From assembly GCF_000269985.1 (NCBI RefSeq), contig NC_016109.1, positions 1,054,001 through 1,118,000 on the forward strand: 64,000 nucleotides of DNA, given 5' to 3'. A model generated the notes under the pieces. The model was given only the letters and a program-made list of their open reading frames with translations. It made no database searches and was not told the DNA's origin. The DNA is from Kitasatospora setae KM-6054 (lineage in GTDB: Bacteria; Actinomycetota; Actinomycetes; Streptomycetales; Streptomycetaceae). This document shows, in pieces, positions 25,458-33,420 of the stretch (its first letter is position 1; the number at the start of each line of letters is the position of its first letter). The position numbers and the translations under genes are program-made.

Positions 25458-25757
25458 TCAGCGGCGCCCGCTGCCGCCGCGGCGGCGGTGGGCGGCCTGG
25501 ACGGCGCACACCGAGCGGTAGGAGAGGACGGCGAGGGTCGATTCGGCGGAGAGCACGGCGGCGGTGCTGCGCCAGGAGCTGATCGACAGCACGGACAGCG
25601 CGGAGCCGATCGAGCCGATCGAGAGCGCGGAGCCGACCGAGCCGATCGACAGGAACGAGCCGACCGAGCCGATGGAGAGGAACGAGCCCGTCGAGCCGAG
25701 CGAGAACCCGCGGGCCGCCGCCGCGCGCAACCAGGGCCGGGGTGATCGAGTGTCCAT
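25458..25757 (-). CDS. Ser-every-third-residue repeat protein, 99 aa
   Basis: After a basic lead (MDTRSPRPWLRAAAAR) come about eight 9-residue units of the form hLSIGSVGS, so serine falls on nearly every third position: GFSLGSTGS, FLSIGSVGS twice, ALSIGSIGS, then more degenerate units and a basic tail. The DNA shows the matching 27-bp repeat. A good AAGGAG ribosome site precedes the ATG at 25757. Similar small repeat proteins occur in streptomycetes without a known role. The strict triplet pattern would fit a narrow beta-solenoid or a membrane-embedded hairpin; this is inference. Confidence 0.75.
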   Translation of the reverse strand: MDTRSPRPWLRAAAARGFSLGSTGSFLSIGSVGSFLSIGSVGSALSIGSIGSALSVLSISSWRSTAAVLSAESTLAVLSYRSVCAVQAAHRRRGGSGRR

Positions 25758-26202
25758 CCGTCCGTCTCCTTCTTCTCCTGGTGCTCCAGGGGCGGGTGCG
25801 GGGGCCGCACCGGCTCTGACCGGCCACGGTCAGGTGCGGGGGCTTTCCGAGCGGCTCCGGAACTGACGGTACGTCACTTTCCCCGCACCGTGCGTCCCGG
25901 GGCGGGGGCGGTGTGAGATCCGCCACGGCCCAGGCGATTGCGTGGACGCGTCCGGGTGCGGCAGGGTGAATCGACGTCAGGCCCCGCGTACGGCCCTGAA
26001 TGCCCGGCAACTCCGGTCGGCGGGCGGACAACTGAACCAACCGCAGCGCCGTACGCCGCTCGATCGTGCCGCTCCTGCCGGGTCCGCCCGGACGGACGGC
26101 CGAGCCAGCGCCTCCCGTGACCAGTGCTCGACGGAGGCCAGTGCCCGGGGCAGATGTGCGCCCGTACGGTCACCTCGCCGGGCGATGCCGGAAGGAAAGC
26201 AT
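25758..26202. other. Long divergent leader region between repeat protein and SLT gene
   Basis: 445 bp without a gene. It contains the ribosome site and promoter of the repeat protein on the left and a riboswitch-like leader of the SLT gene on the right. Confidence 0.6.
25930..26025 (+). ncRNA. Candidate c-di-AMP (ydaO-type) riboswitch before the SLT gene
   Basis: The leader carries GGGTGAATC at 25964-25972, preceded by a GCGATT block and followed by CCTGAATGCCCGGCAACTCC, which resemble conserved blocks of the ydaO element. Cell-wall lytic genes of streptomycetes are known targets of this riboswitch. Ends are approximate. Confidence 0.45.
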
Positions 26203-26964
26203 GTGACTCGGATCTCGGTCCGGGGTGTCGCTGTCGTCTCCGCCACCGCGGTGACCGCCGTCGGCGCCGTCGTCGGCGTGGCTGCGGGCAGCGAGGGAAA
26301 GCCCGTCCAGACGGTCGACGTCGCGAGCGCCACGCTGTTCGCGGACGCGCCCACCGGGGAGCGGGCCCAGCACGTCAGCGACGGCATCGGCCGGCAGGCC
26401 GACGCCCAGCAGAGCGCCGCCGACGCCGCCGCGAAGAAGGCCGCCGAGGAGGCCGCCCGCCTGCAGGCCGCGGCCGACGCCCAGGCCAAGGCCGACGCGG
26501 AGAAGGCCGCCCAGCAGGCCGAGGCCGACGCCGCCGCGCAGAAGGCCGCGGACGACGCGGCGGCCGCCAAGAAGGCCGAGGCGGACGCCGCCGCGAAGAA
26601 GGCCGCCGAGGCGAAGAAGGCCAAGGAGGCGGCCAACCAGGCCGCGTCGGTCAGCGCGCTGGCCTCGATCCCGGCCGGCTCGGTGCAGGACACCGCCCGG
26701 CAGATCATCGGCGACGACGCCCAGTTCCAGTGCTTCAGCCAGATCGTGCAGCGCGAGAGCGGCTGGGACTACACCGCGTCCAACAAGTCGTCCGGCGCCT
26801 ACGGCCTGGTCCAGGCGCTGCCCGGCTCCAAGATGGCCTCGGCCGGTGCGGACTGGCGCACCAACCCCGCCACCCAGATCAAGTGGGGCCTGAACTACAT
26901 GAACAGCCGGTACGGCAGCCCCTGCGGCGCCTGGTCGTTCTGGCAGTCCCACCACTGGTACTGA
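26203..26964 (+). CDS. Secreted lytic transglycosylase (SLT fold) with coiled coil
   Basis: A 253-residue exported protein. GTG 26203 is preferred to ATG 26185 because GGAAGGAAAG lies at the right distance. A signal peptide (VTRISVRGVAVVSATAVTAVGAVVGVAAG) is followed by a ~110-residue Ala/Lys/Glu coiled coil of AAAKKAAEE type and then the catalytic domain: QFQCFSQIVQRESGWDYTASNKSSGAYGLVQALPGSKM with the catalytic Glu in QRESGW, and ATQIKWGLNYMNSRYGSPCGAWSFWQ. It should cut peptidoglycan during growth or sporulation. Confidence 0.9.
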   Translation: MTRISVRGVAVVSATAVTAVGAVVGVAAGSEGKPVQTVDVASATLFADAPTGERAQHVSDGIGRQADAQQSAADAAAKKAAEEAARLQAAADAQAKADAEKAAQQAEADAAAQKAADDAAAAKKAEADAAAKKAAEAKKAKEAANQAASVSALASIPAGSVQDTARQIIGDDAQFQCFSQIVQRESGWDYTASNKSSGAYGLVQALPGSKMASAGADWRTNPATQIKWGLNYMNSRYGSPCGAWSFWQSHHWY

Positions 26965-27182
26965 TCCCGGCCGTCCCCCGGAGCGGGTCCGCGCAGTCCG
27001 CGCGGGCCCGCTCCGGCGTTCCGGCGTTCCACCGCCCGGGCCGCCCGCTCTATGCTTCGGGACTGCCGGGACGGCCGGGGACGGCGGGGCAGGTTCCGGC
27101 GGCTTTTGCGTTATCCGCCGCTGCCCGGCGGATCTCCGAGGGTGTGAGGGCAGGACGCGAGAACACGAGGACGGGCCGGGCT

Positions 27183-28835
27183 GTGGACAGTGGGCGGGCG
27201 GCGGCGCTGGTCGGGCGGGCGCAGCGCGGTGACCGGCAGGCGGTGGCGGAACTGGTCGGCGGGCACCTGCCGCTGGTGTACAACGTCGTGGGCCGGGCGC
27301 TGTCCGGGCACCCGGACACCGACGACGTGGTGCAGGAGACCATGCTGCGGGCGGTCGACGGCCTGGCCGGGCTGCGCGACCCGGAGGCGTTCCGGAGCTG
27401 GCTGGTGGCGATCGCGCTGAACCAGGCCCGCCGCCGGCTGCGGGAGTCCCGGGAGCTGGAGGCGGTGCCGGACCCGACGGCGGTCGCCGACCCGGGGGCG
27501 GACTTCGTCGGCCTGACGATCGTCCGGCTCGGCCTGTCCGAGCAGCGCCGCGAGGTCGCGGAGGCGACCCGCTGGCTCGACCCGGACGACCGCGACCTGC
27601 TGGCGCTGTGGTGGCTGGAGGCGGCGGGCGAGCTCTCCCGGGCCGAGCTGGCCGCCGCGCTGGAGGTGACCCCGCAGCACGCGGCGGTCCGGGTCCAGCG
27701 GATGAAGGGGCAGTTGCAGGCCGCCCGGGTGGTGGTGCGGGCGCTGGCGGCCGTGCCCGGCTGCCCGTGGCTGGCCGAGGCCACCGCCGGCTGGGACGGC
27801 GTCCCCGGCGCGCTGTGGCGCAAGCGGATCGGCCGGCACGCCCGGGAGTGCGCGGTCTGCGACGAGCAGCGCCGCGGCCTGGTCCCGGCCGAGGGCCTGC
27901 TGGCGGGCCTGGCCATGCTGCCGCTGCCGCCCGGCGCCGGGTACCCGGGCCTGCCGACCGCCTTTCCCGCCGGTTCCCCCACCGACTCCACCGACTCCCC
28001 CGGTGCCTCCTCCGCCCCGGGCTCCCACCGGCGGGGTGGCTCGCACCGGCAGGGTGGCTCGCACCGGGCGGGTGCGCGGCGCGGCCGTCGGCGGGCCCGG
28101 CGGCGCGGGCCCGGGGCGGTGGTGCTGGGCGGCGGGGTGGTGGCCGCGCTGGCGGTGGTGACCGGGCTGCTGGTGGTGGTCGGCGACTCGGACGCGCCCA
28201 CCGCGGCGGCGGGCCCGGCCGACCCGCGGCCGTCGGCGCCCTCGTCCGCGCTGCCGCTGGTCGACCCGACGGGCGCCACCGCACCGGACCCGGCCCCGAC
28301 TCCGTCCCCCAGCCTCACCCCCGCGCCCACGGCGTCCCCCAGTCCCTCCCTGTCCCCGCCCCCGCCCCGGCCCTCCCGCACGTCGCCGCCCGGGTCGCCG
28401 TCCGGGTCCGCCGCGCAGGCCGCCGTCTCCGCGTCCGCCTCGAAGCGTTCGGCGGATCTCGCGCAGCAGGTCGTCGAGCTGGTCAACTCCCAGCGGGCGC
28501 AGGCGGGTTGCGGGCCGGTGGCGGCCGAGGCGAAGTTGGCGGCGGCGGCGCTGGGGCACTCCGAGGACATGGCGGCGCGGAACTTCTTCGACCACACCAA
28601 CCCGGACGGCGCCGGTCCGCAGCAGCGGATCGACGCCGTCGGGTACGCGTGGAGCGGTTGGGGTGAGAACATCGCGCGCGGTCAGAAGGACGCGGCCGCG
28701 GTGATGGACAGTTGGATGAACAGCCCGGGGCACCGGGCGAACATCCTGAACTGCAAGTTCACCGAGCTGGGTGTGGGTGTCCACCTGGGCGGTGGTGGGC
28801 CCTGGTGGACGCAGGACTTCGGTACGCCGCGCTGA
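27183..28835 (+). CDS. Membrane-tethered ECF sigma factor fused to zinc motif and CAP domain
   Basis: A 550-residue fusion. Residues 5-90 are sigma region 2 (DTDDVVQETMLRAVDGLAGLRDPEAFRSWLVAIALNQARRRL) and 130-190 are region 4 (LDPDDRDLLALWWLEAAGELSRAELAAALEVTPQHAAVRVQRMK). At 219-226 RHARECAVC gives HxxxCxxC, the signature of zinc-binding anti-sigma domains. A disordered Ser/Gly/Arg stretch leads to one membrane helix (310-334), an outer Pro/Ser/Thr linker and a CAP/SCP domain (425-550) with GHSEDMAARNFFDHTNPDG, WGENIARG and SPGHRANILN. This would place the sigma part inside and CAP outside. GTG 27183 is the likely start; a GTG about 39 bases upstream is possible. Confidence 0.9.
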   Translation: MDSGRAAALVGRAQRGDRQAVAELVGGHLPLVYNVVGRALSGHPDTDDVVQETMLRAVDGLAGLRDPEAFRSWLVAIALNQARRRLRESRELEAVPDPTAVADPGADFVGLTIVRLGLSEQRREVAEATRWLDPDDRDLLALWWLEAAGELSRAELAAALEVTPQHAAVRVQRMKGQLQAARVVVRALAAVPGCPWLAEATAGWDGVPGALWRKRIGRHARECAVCDEQRRGLVPAEGLLAGLAMLPLPPGAGYPGLPTAFPAGSPTDSTDSPGASSAPGSHRRGGSHRQGGSHRAGARRGRRRARRRGPGAVVLGGGVVAALAVVTGLLVVVGDSDAPTAAAGPADPRPSAPSSALPLVDPTGATAPDPAPTPSPSLTPAPTASPSPSLSPPPPRPSRTSPPGSPSGSAAQAAVSASASKRSADLAQQVVELVNSQRAQAGCGPVAAEAKLAAAALGHSEDMAARNFFDHTNPDGAGPQQRIDAVGYAWSGWGENIARGQKDAAAVMDSWMNSPGHRANILNCKFTELGVGVHLGGGGPWWTQDFGTPR

Positions 28836-28894
28836 CGCCGTCGACGGCGCCGTCCGCCCGGCGGGCTCCCGCCCTCCGCTCCCGGCCGCGCGGG

Positions 28895-29389
28895 TCAGTC
28901 GCCGGTGCTGGCGCGGGTGCCCTCCCGGGGGCGGGGGACGGCGTCGGCGGCGTCCCCGCTCAGGACCGCGCCACCGCTCAGGACCGCGTCCCCGCTCGGG
29001 GCGGCGGCGCCGCTCAGGGCGGTGTCTCCGGTCAGGACGGCCTCGCGCAGGTCGGCGAGCGCCTCGTCGACGGAGTCGTGCACGTCGAAGATCCGCTCGA
29101 TGCCGAACAGTTGGAGGATCTTGCGGGTGTGGACGTCGGGTCCGGGCAGGACCAGCCGCAGTTGTCCGTCCCGGGAGGACAGCATGCGGCGGGTGGCCAC
29201 CAGGACGGCGAAGCCCGTGGAGTCGCAGAAGTCGACCCGGCTGATGTCGACCACCATGCGCAGGCAGCCGTCGGTGACCAGTCGCTGGAGGCGTTCCCGG
29301 AGGGCGGCGACGCCACTGATGTCCACCTCGCCCGCCACCTGGACCACCGTCCAGCCGTATCGCTCCCCGTAGCTCACGCTCAGTGCCAC
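28895..29389 (-). CDS. STAS-domain anti-sigma factor antagonist
   Basis: A 164-residue protein. The STAS domain shows TVVQVAGEVDISGVAALRERLQRL and VVDISRVDFCDSTGFAVLVATRRML, with the DSTG serine that partner kinases phosphorylate. Such proteins release a sigma factor by capturing its anti-sigma when unphosphorylated. The last 40 residues are an extra tail of ALSGDAVLSGG-type repeats. Start GTG 29389 (VALSVSYGERYGW) has AAAGG upstream. No anti-sigma kinase is adjacent. Confidence 0.9.
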   Translation of the reverse strand: MALSVSYGERYGWTVVQVAGEVDISGVAALRERLQRLVTDGCLRMVVDISRVDFCDSTGFAVLVATRRMLSSRDGQLRLVLPGPDVHTRKILQLFGIERIFDVHDSVDEALADLREAVLTGDTALSGAAAPSGDAVLSGGAVLSGDAADAVPRPREGTRASTGD

Positions 29390-29707
29390 TCTGTTGCCTT
29401 TCTCTGGGGCCGCTTGGGGTATGCGGCCCCCTGCCCGTTTCCTCCGGCGGCAACCCTGTTCCAGGTGACGATTTAGCGGCTGGAAGGAGTAATTTCCGCG
29501 AAATGTCATGCCCGGAGTCCGCTCTACGGTCGAATTCGCTGCCCGGCCAGACGATCTGCACAGGATTTCCTCCGGTTGGCGGTACCAACCGGGGCGCGGT
29601 CCGTCCCCCGCGGTCCGCCTCCGCGCCGCCGGGACGCGCCCGGCACCGGCTGGTGCCAGGCTGGGGGAAGGGAACACCCCGTAGCCGTCCGGCGAAGGGA
29701 GAACGCC
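29390..29707. other. Divergent intergenic region, nothing recognised
   Basis: 318 bp between the STAS and VOC genes, locally less GC-rich around 29460-29540. It must hold both promoters. I see no gene, clear palindrome or repeat. Confidence 0.5.
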
Positions 29708-30532
29708 GTGCTCACCACCGACTTCGTTCCGGGCTCGCCCTGCTGGCTGGAACTCGGCGCACCCGACGTGTCCGCCGCGGCCGCGTTCTACGGCCCGGTC
29801 CTGGACTGGCGGTTCGAGCGGCCCGGGGGCGCGGACGACTCCCTGCTCGCCACCACCGACGGCCTCGCCGCCGCCGGCCTCGGCCCGCTCGTCGAGCGCG
29901 GCGCCCGCCCGGCCTGGACGCCGTACTTCTTCACCCCGGACGTCCACGAGACCGCCGCCTCCGTGCTGCGGGCCGGCGGCACCGTCCGGGTCGGGCCGCG
30001 CGACGTTCCGGGCCGGGCCTCGACGGCGGCCCGGTTCACCGACCCCCAGGGCGGCAGGTTCGCGGTCTGCACCCCCGGCCCGGGCGGCGGCCTGGCCGCC
30101 GCCGACCGCCCCGGCTCGCTCTGCTGGACCGAGCTCTACACCACCGACGCCGGCGCCGCCCTCGCCTTCTACGAGGCGGTCTTCGGCTGGCAGCACGAGG
30201 CGACCCCGATGCCCGGCACCCCCGAGACCGCCTACACCGTCCTCACCCCGGCCGGCCAGCCCGCCGAGCGCATGCACGGAGGCCTGCTCCAGGTCTCCCC
30301 CGCCGCCCTCACCCTCTCCGGCGGCGTCCCCGCCTGGCACCCGGTCTTCGCCGTCCCCGACTGCGACGCGGCCGCCGCCACCGTCCAGGAGCGCGGCGGC
30401 CTCGTCGTCATGCCGCCCGAGACCGCGCCGGGCATCGGCCGGATGTCCGTCTGCGTCGACCCGTCCGGCGCGGACTTCGTCCTGATGACCCCGGCGCCGC
30501 CGACGGACCCGACAGCGCCGCCGACGCCCTGA
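29708..30532 (+). CDS. Tandem VOC (glyoxalase/bleomycin-resistance fold) protein
   Basis: A 274-residue protein with two vicinal-oxygen-chelate modules. Module 1 begins PGSPCWLELGAPDVSAAAAFYGPVLDW and ends FTDPQGGRFAVCTP; module 2 begins GSLCWTELYTTDAGAALAFYEAVFGW and ends CVDPSGADFVLMTP. Two modules together usually form one metal-dependent active site, as in hydroxylase-like or antibiotic-binding members. GTG 29708 has AAGGGAG upstream. Substrate unknown. Confidence 0.88.
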   Translation: MLTTDFVPGSPCWLELGAPDVSAAAAFYGPVLDWRFERPGGADDSLLATTDGLAAAGLGPLVERGARPAWTPYFFTPDVHETAASVLRAGGTVRVGPRDVPGRASTAARFTDPQGGRFAVCTPGPGGGLAAADRPGSLCWTELYTTDAGAALAFYEAVFGWQHEATPMPGTPETAYTVLTPAGQPAERMHGGLLQVSPAALTLSGGVPAWHPVFAVPDCDAAAATVQERGGLVVMPPETAPGIGRMSVCVDPSGADFVLMTPAPPTDPTAPPTP

Positions 30533-30613
30533 GCGGCCGGGGGCCACGGCCGTCCCCGCGCGTGCGGACCCCGGCCGGCGGTGCCGGGTCGGTCAACGGC
30601 GCGGCGCCGGGCC

Positions 30614-31939
30614 TCACTTGCCGAGGGCGGTCCGCAGGCGGTGGCCGGTGGCGTCCGGCGGGATGATCGGGTCGGGGTAGTCGGCGGGGCAGAGCAGGGA
30701 CTGCCAGGGGCGGTGGATGTCCTGGGTGGGGAGGTGGGCGAGTTCGGGGAGCCAGCGGCGGACGTAGGTGCCCTCGGGGTCGTGGCGGTCGGCCTGGACG
30801 AGCGGGTTGAGGACGCGGTTGGGGCGGGTGTCGGTGCCGGTGCCGGCGGTCCACTGCCAGTTGAGCTGGTTGTTGGCGAGGTCGCCGTCGACGAGGTGGT
30901 GCAGGAAGTGGGCGGCGCCGGGGCGCCAGTCGTGGTGCAGGGACTTGCTGAGGAAGCTGGCGGTGAGCAGCCGGGCGCGGTTGTGCATCCAGCCGGTCTC
31001 GGCGAGTTGGCGCATGGCGGCGTCGATGACGGGGAAGCCGGTGCGGCCGTCGCGCCAGGCGGCGAACTCGTCGGGGTCGTTGTGCCAGGGGACGGGGCGC
31101 GGGCGGTAGTCGGAGTGGGCGGCGGCGGGGCGGGCGGCGAGGACCTGGTGGTGGAAGTCGCGCCAGACGAGTTGCCGGGCGAAGGCTTCGGCGCCGGTGC
31201 CGCCGCGCTGTTCGGCGAGGTGGGCGAGTTCGTTGGCGGAGAGGCAGCCGAAGTGCAGGTAGGGCGAGAGGTGGGAGGTGGCGTCGTCGGCGAGGGCGTC
31301 GTGCAGGTCGGCGTAGTCGTCGGCGTGCCAGTGCTGCCAGGTGCGGCGGGCGGCGGCCTCGCCGGGGTCGGGGAGGCGGCGGGCGGTGGGGGTGGCGGTG
31401 GGCAGCGGGGCGCTGGGCAGGTCGTCGGGGGTGCGCAGGGCGCGGGGCGCGGGCAGGGGGGCGCGGCGGGGGGTCTGCTGCCAGGCGCGCAGGTAGGGGG
31501 TGAAGACGGCGTAGTGGTCGCGTCCGATGGGCCGGACGGCGCCCGGCGGGACGGCGGTGAGCGAGCCGTCGTGCACGTGCAGCCGTTCGCCGAGGGCCCG
31601 GCGCAGCCGCTGTTCCCGGCGGCGGGCGTAGGTGCTGACCCCGGCGGCGACGTGGACGGCGGTGGCGCCGGTCTCGGCGGCGAGCTTCGCGGTCTGCTCG
31701 GCGGTGTCCCCCTCGCGGACGGTGAGGCGGCTGCCGGTGCGGCGCAGCGCGGCGTCGAGTTCGGCGAGGCAGCCGGAGAGGAACGCGACCCGGTTGGGGG
31801 CGGCGAAGCCGGCGGCGGCGACCGCCGGGTCGGTGACGAACAGCGGGACGACCTGGTCGGCCCGGGTGTGGGCGGCGTGCAGGGCGGGGTTGTCGTGCAG
31901 GCGCAGGTCCTGGGTGAACAGGACGATGGCGAGTGTCAT
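30614..31939 (-). CDS. phr: Deoxyribodipyrimidine photolyase
   Basis: A 441-residue light-driven DNA repair enzyme of the class I type. The N-terminal antenna domain begins VLFTQDLRLHDNPALHAAHTRADQVVPLFV. The FAD domain is well conserved: TSHLSPYLHFGCLSANEL, ARQLVWRDFHHQVLAARP, FPVIDAAMRQLAETGWMHNRARLLTASFLSKSLHHDWRPGAAHFLHHLVDGDLANNQLNWQW. It reverses UV-made pyrimidine dimers. Length is normal. It is monocistronic with an upstream region holding a 20-bp tandem repeat. Confidence 0.95.
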   Translation of the reverse strand: MTLAIVLFTQDLRLHDNPALHAAHTRADQVVPLFVTDPAVAAAGFAAPNRVAFLSGCLAELDAALRRTGSRLTVREGDTAEQTAKLAAETGATAVHVAAGVSTYARRREQRLRRALGERLHVHDGSLTAVPPGAVRPIGRDHYAVFTPYLRAWQQTPRRAPLPAPRALRTPDDLPSAPLPTATPTARRLPDPGEAAARRTWQHWHADDYADLHDALADDATSHLSPYLHFGCLSANELAHLAEQRGGTGAEAFARQLVWRDFHHQVLAARPAAAHSDYRPRPVPWHNDPDEFAAWRDGRTGFPVIDAAMRQLAETGWMHNRARLLTASFLSKSLHHDWRPGAAHFLHHLVDGDLANNQLNWQWTAGTGTDTRPNRVLNPLVQADRHDPEGTYVRRWLPELAHLPTQDIHRPWQSLLCPADYPDPIIPPDATGHRLRTALGK

Positions 31940-31996
31940 GGCGCTGGTTTCCGTACGGGTGCCTGGCGGTGTCGGGTCGGGTTCCTGCCGACACCT

Positions 31997-32035
31997 GGGT
32001 GGTCCGGTCGTCTGCCGGGTGGTCCGGTCGTCTGC
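31997..32035. repeat. Tandem 20-bp repeat upstream of phr
   Basis: GGGTGGTCCGGTCGTCTGC occurs at 31997-32015 and 32017-32035, with a further partial copy after it, in the divergent region between phr and the dehydratase gene. Confidence 0.8.
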
Positions 32036-32185
32036 TCGTCGGGTCGTCGGGTGGTCTGCCGGATGGTGCGGGGGGCCGTCCGGGGTGGGGGCGGGTGCTG
32101 CCGTTCACCGATTCGGAGCCGGCCCGGCCCCGGATGGGTGGCAAGCTGGGACGGTCCGTTCCCGCCGTGACCGATCGGAGTCCCC

Positions 32186-33133
32186 GTGCCCCAGGTGTAC
32201 GACCCGTCCCGACAGTTGAGCGAGTCCGACGTCCGGGAGGCGGCCGGGCGGATCGCCGGCCTGGTCCGTCCGGTCGGGGTGGTGCCGGGTGGGCCCGGCG
32301 GGGTGTGGCTGGCGTTGGAGCACCTGCAGCACACCGGGTCGTTCAAGGCCCGTGGCGCGGTCAACTTCCTCCGGGCGCACCGGGATTCGGGTGCGCTGCC
32401 GGAGGCGGGGGTGACCATCGCGTCGGGCGGGAACGCGGGGCTGGCGTGCGCCTGGGCGGCCCGCCGGGAGGGGGTCCGGGCGACGGTGTTCCTGCCGGTG
32501 GGCGCGCCGCCGGTGAAGGTGGAGCGGCTGCGCGGCTACGGCGCGGAGGTGCGGTTCGCGGGCGGCGAGTACGCGGAGGCGCTGGCGGCCTGCGAGGAGT
32601 TCGCGGCGGCGAGCGGCGCGCTGGCCTCGCACGCGTACGACCACCCGTTGGTGGCGGCGGGCGCGGGCACCCTGGTGCCCGAGGTGCTGGCGCAACTCCC
32701 GGGCCTGGACACGCTGGTGGTGTCGGTGGGCGGCGGCGGCCTGTTCGCGGGCGTGGCCGCGGCGGCGCGCGCGCACGGGGTGCGGGTGGTCGCGGTGGAG
32801 CCGGAGAACTGCCGGGCGCTGGACGCCGCGCTGGCGGCCGGCGCGCCGGTGGACGTGCCCGTCGACTCGGTCGCCGCGGACTCGCTGGGCGCCCGCCGGG
32901 TCTCGGCGGACGCCTTCGCCGCGGCCCGGCACCCGGACGTGCGGACCGTCCTCGTCCCGGACGCGGCGATCGTCGAGGCCCGCCGCGCCCTGTGGGCCGA
33001 GCACCGGCTCGCCGTCGAGCACGCCGCGTCCACCGCGCTGGCCGCCGTCGGTTCCGGCTACCTGCCGGCCCCGGACGAGCGGGTGTGCGTGGTGCTGTGC
33101 GGGGCCAACACGGATCCGGCCACCCTGCTCTGA
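32186..33133 (+). CDS. PLP-dependent serine/threonine dehydratase-like enzyme
   Basis: A 315-residue fold-type II PLP enzyme. The Schiff-base lysine lies in HTGSFKARGAVNFL, the phosphate loop in ASGGNAGLACAW and VVSVGGGGLFAG, and the ring-nitrogen Ser/Cys region in VVLCGANTDP. It deaminates hydroxy amino acids to keto acids; the lack of a C-terminal regulatory domain suits a catabolic enzyme. GTG 32186 follows CGGAG. Confidence 0.9.
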   Translation: MPQVYDPSRQLSESDVREAAGRIAGLVRPVGVVPGGPGGVWLALEHLQHTGSFKARGAVNFLRAHRDSGALPEAGVTIASGGNAGLACAWAARREGVRATVFLPVGAPPVKVERLRGYGAEVRFAGGEYAEALAACEEFAAASGALASHAYDHPLVAAGAGTLVPEVLAQLPGLDTLVVSVGGGGLFAGVAAAARAHGVRVVAVEPENCRALDAALAAGAPVDVPVDSVAADSLGARRVSADAFAAARHPDVRTVLVPDAAIVEARRALWAEHRLAVEHAASTALAAVGSGYLPAPDERVCVVLCGANTDPATLL

Positions 33134-33420
33134 CGGTGCCGGCCCGTCGGCGGGGTGCCCTGGGGCCCGTCGAACCCCCGCCCGGCCCGCGACGCCCGGC
33201 ACGCGCCCTCCTCGCCCGCCGCCGGGCAGCGGGGGCCCGCTCGCCGCACCGGGGCGCAAGGCCGAGCGCGTCCGAGTGCGCGGCCCCCGCCGGGCCCGCC
33301 GGGAGCGCGGGCACCGAGGGGGCGCCGCCCGGCCCGAGGCCGGGTGAGCCGCAGGGCCGCTGCCGGGGGTTCGAAGACGGGCCCCGGGGTATTCCGGAGC
33401 GTTGAGGGGGGCGTGGAGAA

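Noticed and set aside
28835..28895. GCCGTCGACGGC palindrome as a terminator between the sigma-CAP and STAS genes
   Set aside because: Only a 6-bp arm with no loop; too weak to call.
33134..33420. Possible CRISPR array or leader next to the Cas3-like gene
   Set aside because: No regularly spaced repeats are present there or anywhere in the window.
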